Shown in pieces: positions 14,999 to 15,557 of a DNA stretch of 15,557 nt; the first letter of the stretch is position 1; every line of letters starts with the position of its first letter. The notes below the pieces were generated by a model, which was not told the DNA's origin, did not search any database, and worked only from the letters and a program-made list of their open reading frames with translations. Source of the stretch: Desulfobulbaceae bacterium (GTDB taxonomy: Bacteria; Desulfobacterota; Desulfobulbia; Desulfobulbales; Desulfurivibrionaceae); the NCBI GenBank assembly GCA_003517965.1, contig DOZO01000012.1, positions 1 to 15,557 of the forward strand, in the 5' to 3' direction. Both the position numbers and the translations under genes were made by a program.

Positions 14999-15027
14999 TT
15001 GACGTTGTTCAAGTCTTACCTTATACT
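14999..15027 (+). promoter_or_regulatory. Sigma-70-type promoter of the second toxin-antitoxin pair
   Basis: TTGACG (14999-15004), a 17-bp spacer and TATACT (15022-15027) give a near-consensus promoter reading into the AbrB-like antitoxin, 32 bp ahead of its ATG. Confidence 0.7.
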
Positions 15028-15038
15028 CAAAAGTAAGA
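15014..15038. promoter_or_regulatory. Inverted repeat operator flanking the -10
   Basis: TCTTAC (15014-15019) and GTAAGA (15033-15038) form a perfect inverted pair separated by 13 bp, and bracket the -10. The sequence AAGTCTTACCT that contains the left arm also occurs at 14937-14947. This fits autoregulation by the AbrB/MazE-type antitoxin. Confidence 0.5.
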
Positions 15039-15058
15039 TATTCCATTGGAGGTAGAAA

Positions 15059-15298
15059 ATGATATCGACAATAACCACCAAGGGCCAGGTTACGATTCCG
15101 ATCGCCATCAGGAGGCAATACGGGATCAACCCCAACGATCAGGTCGATTTTATCACCGAAGGCGACAGAATTATCCTCGTGCCGGTAAAAACACTGCGAG
15201 ATTTTCGCGGCGTAGTAGCGGGCGGAGGTGATTCCGATCTGGAACTGCAAACAGCTAAGGATGCGGTGAGCCGCCGGGTCGTCGAGGAAATGTCATGA
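15059..15298 (+). CDS. AbrB/MazE-type (SpoVT-AbrB fold) antitoxin
   Basis: This 79-residue protein carries the swapped-hairpin beta-barrel motif ISTITTKGQVTIPIAIRRQYG (2-22), then DQVDFITEGDRIILVP (27-42), which is the DNA-binding domain of VapB/MazE-like antitoxins. The remaining C-terminal half should contact the toxin. GGAGG (15048-15052) precedes the ATG. Its stop overlaps the next start (ATGA), the standard layout for vapBC. Confidence 0.88.
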   Translation: MISTITTKGQVTIPIAIRRQYGINPNDQVDFITEGDRIILVPVKTLRDFRGVVAGGGDSDLELQTAKDAVSRRVVEEMS

Positions 15299-15557
15299 GC
15301 GCAAGTTTTCTCGATGCCAACATCTTTATCCGCTATCTCACCAACGATGATCCGGCCAAGGCCGACCGGGTGGAAAAACTTCTGGACCAGGCCGCGGGAG
15401 GGGGAAAACAGCTGCTGACCACCGAAATGGTCATCGCCGAGGTGGTCTGGGTACTCGAATCGTTTTACAAACTCGACAACCGCGCCATAGGGCCGATGGT
15501 CAAGGCCATCCTCGCCACGCCGGGTCTTGAGGTTATCAACGGCGCCCTGGTGGAAAA
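15295..15557 (+). CDS. PIN-domain toxin (VapC-type), N-terminal part
   Basis: The frame from ATG 15295 stays open to the end of the window, giving 87 complete codons; the gene continues beyond. It begins MSASFLDANIFIRYLTNDDP, with the PIN nuclease Asp-7 in the FLDAN motif. TTEMVIAEVVWVLES follows, whose Glu in the IAEVVW segment is the second metal-ligand position. The two remaining acidic residues of the active site would lie past the edge. It overlaps the antitoxin gene by 4 bp. PIN toxins cleave tRNA or rRNA in known cases; the target here is unknown. Confidence 0.9.
   Translation, partial: MSASFLDANIFIRYLTNDDPAKADRVEKLLDQAAGGGKQLLTTEMVIAEVVWVLESFYKLDNRAIGPMVKAILATPGLEVINGALVE

Noticed and set aside
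14942..15250. Open frame on the - strand across the AbrB-like antitoxin gene, ending in a charged tail
   Set aside because: It is antisense to a clear antitoxin gene with its own promoter and ribosome binding site.
1..15557. CRISPR arrays, tRNA or rRNA genes, insertion sequences
   Set aside because: No repeat-spacer pattern, cloverleaf, ribosomal segment or transposase was seen.

Overview
The window (about 15.6 kb, mixed base composition near 50% G+C) looks like chromosomal DNA of a Gram-negative deltaproteobacterium, most likely a Desulfobacterota / Desulfobulbales-like sulfur-cycling organism. This is inferred from the mix of a type IV pilus/type II secretion-like operon, a lysC-cimA-comEA operon, and a protein pairing a corrinoid-type Fe-S domain with DUF3786. 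The taxonomic call is an inference from gene content, not from a marker gene.

Region 1 (1-8541, + strand) is a filamentous pilus/pseudopilus assembly locus. In order it encodes the C-terminal half of a PilC/GspF platform protein, a bitopic GspL/PilM-PilN-like protein, a PilO/GspM-like protein, a small exported PilP/GspC-like protein, and a 688-residue PilX/GspK-like minor pseudopilin whose C-terminal half looks like an L-type lectin fold. These are followed by a second pseudopilin with a related head, an ABC-2 permease, a membrane-anchored helical-repeat protein, and a class III pilin with its own promoter. Most genes abut or overlap, which indicates one transcription unit. The last pilin follows a 139-bp gap with a good promoter and ends in a very strong, symmetrical terminator. 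The first four proteins match an inner-membrane assembly platform, and the large lectin-like pseudopilin is a candidate filament-tip adhesin. No assembly ATPase, secretin, prepilin peptidase or ABC ATPase lies in the window.

Region 2 (8557-12548) holds a + strand PHP-domain phosphoesterase convergent with a - strand operon lysC-cimA-comEA: aspartate kinase, (R)-citramalate synthase and a membrane-anchored helix-hairpin-helix protein. The cistrons overlap by 4 and 20 bp. The first two enzymes feed the aspartate-family and isoleucine pathways.

Region 3 (12549-12987) is a 439-bp intergenic stretch. Read on the - strand it contains a structured leader ahead of lysC: two strong hairpins, a small ORF with a Shine-Dalgarno sequence, and an intrinsic-terminator-like hairpin 29 nt before the lysC start. 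I could not assign it to a known RNA class.

Region 4 (12988-14162, + strand) is a two-gene unit: a lysine-rich 121-residue soluble protein of unknown function and an Fe-S/DUF3786 protein.

Region 5 (14262-15557) holds two divergent type II toxin-antitoxin pairs, Phd/YefM-RelE on the - strand and AbrB/MazE-like-PIN (VapBC-type) on the + strand. They are separated by 260 bp carrying operator-like repeats. The PIN toxin runs off the end of the window.
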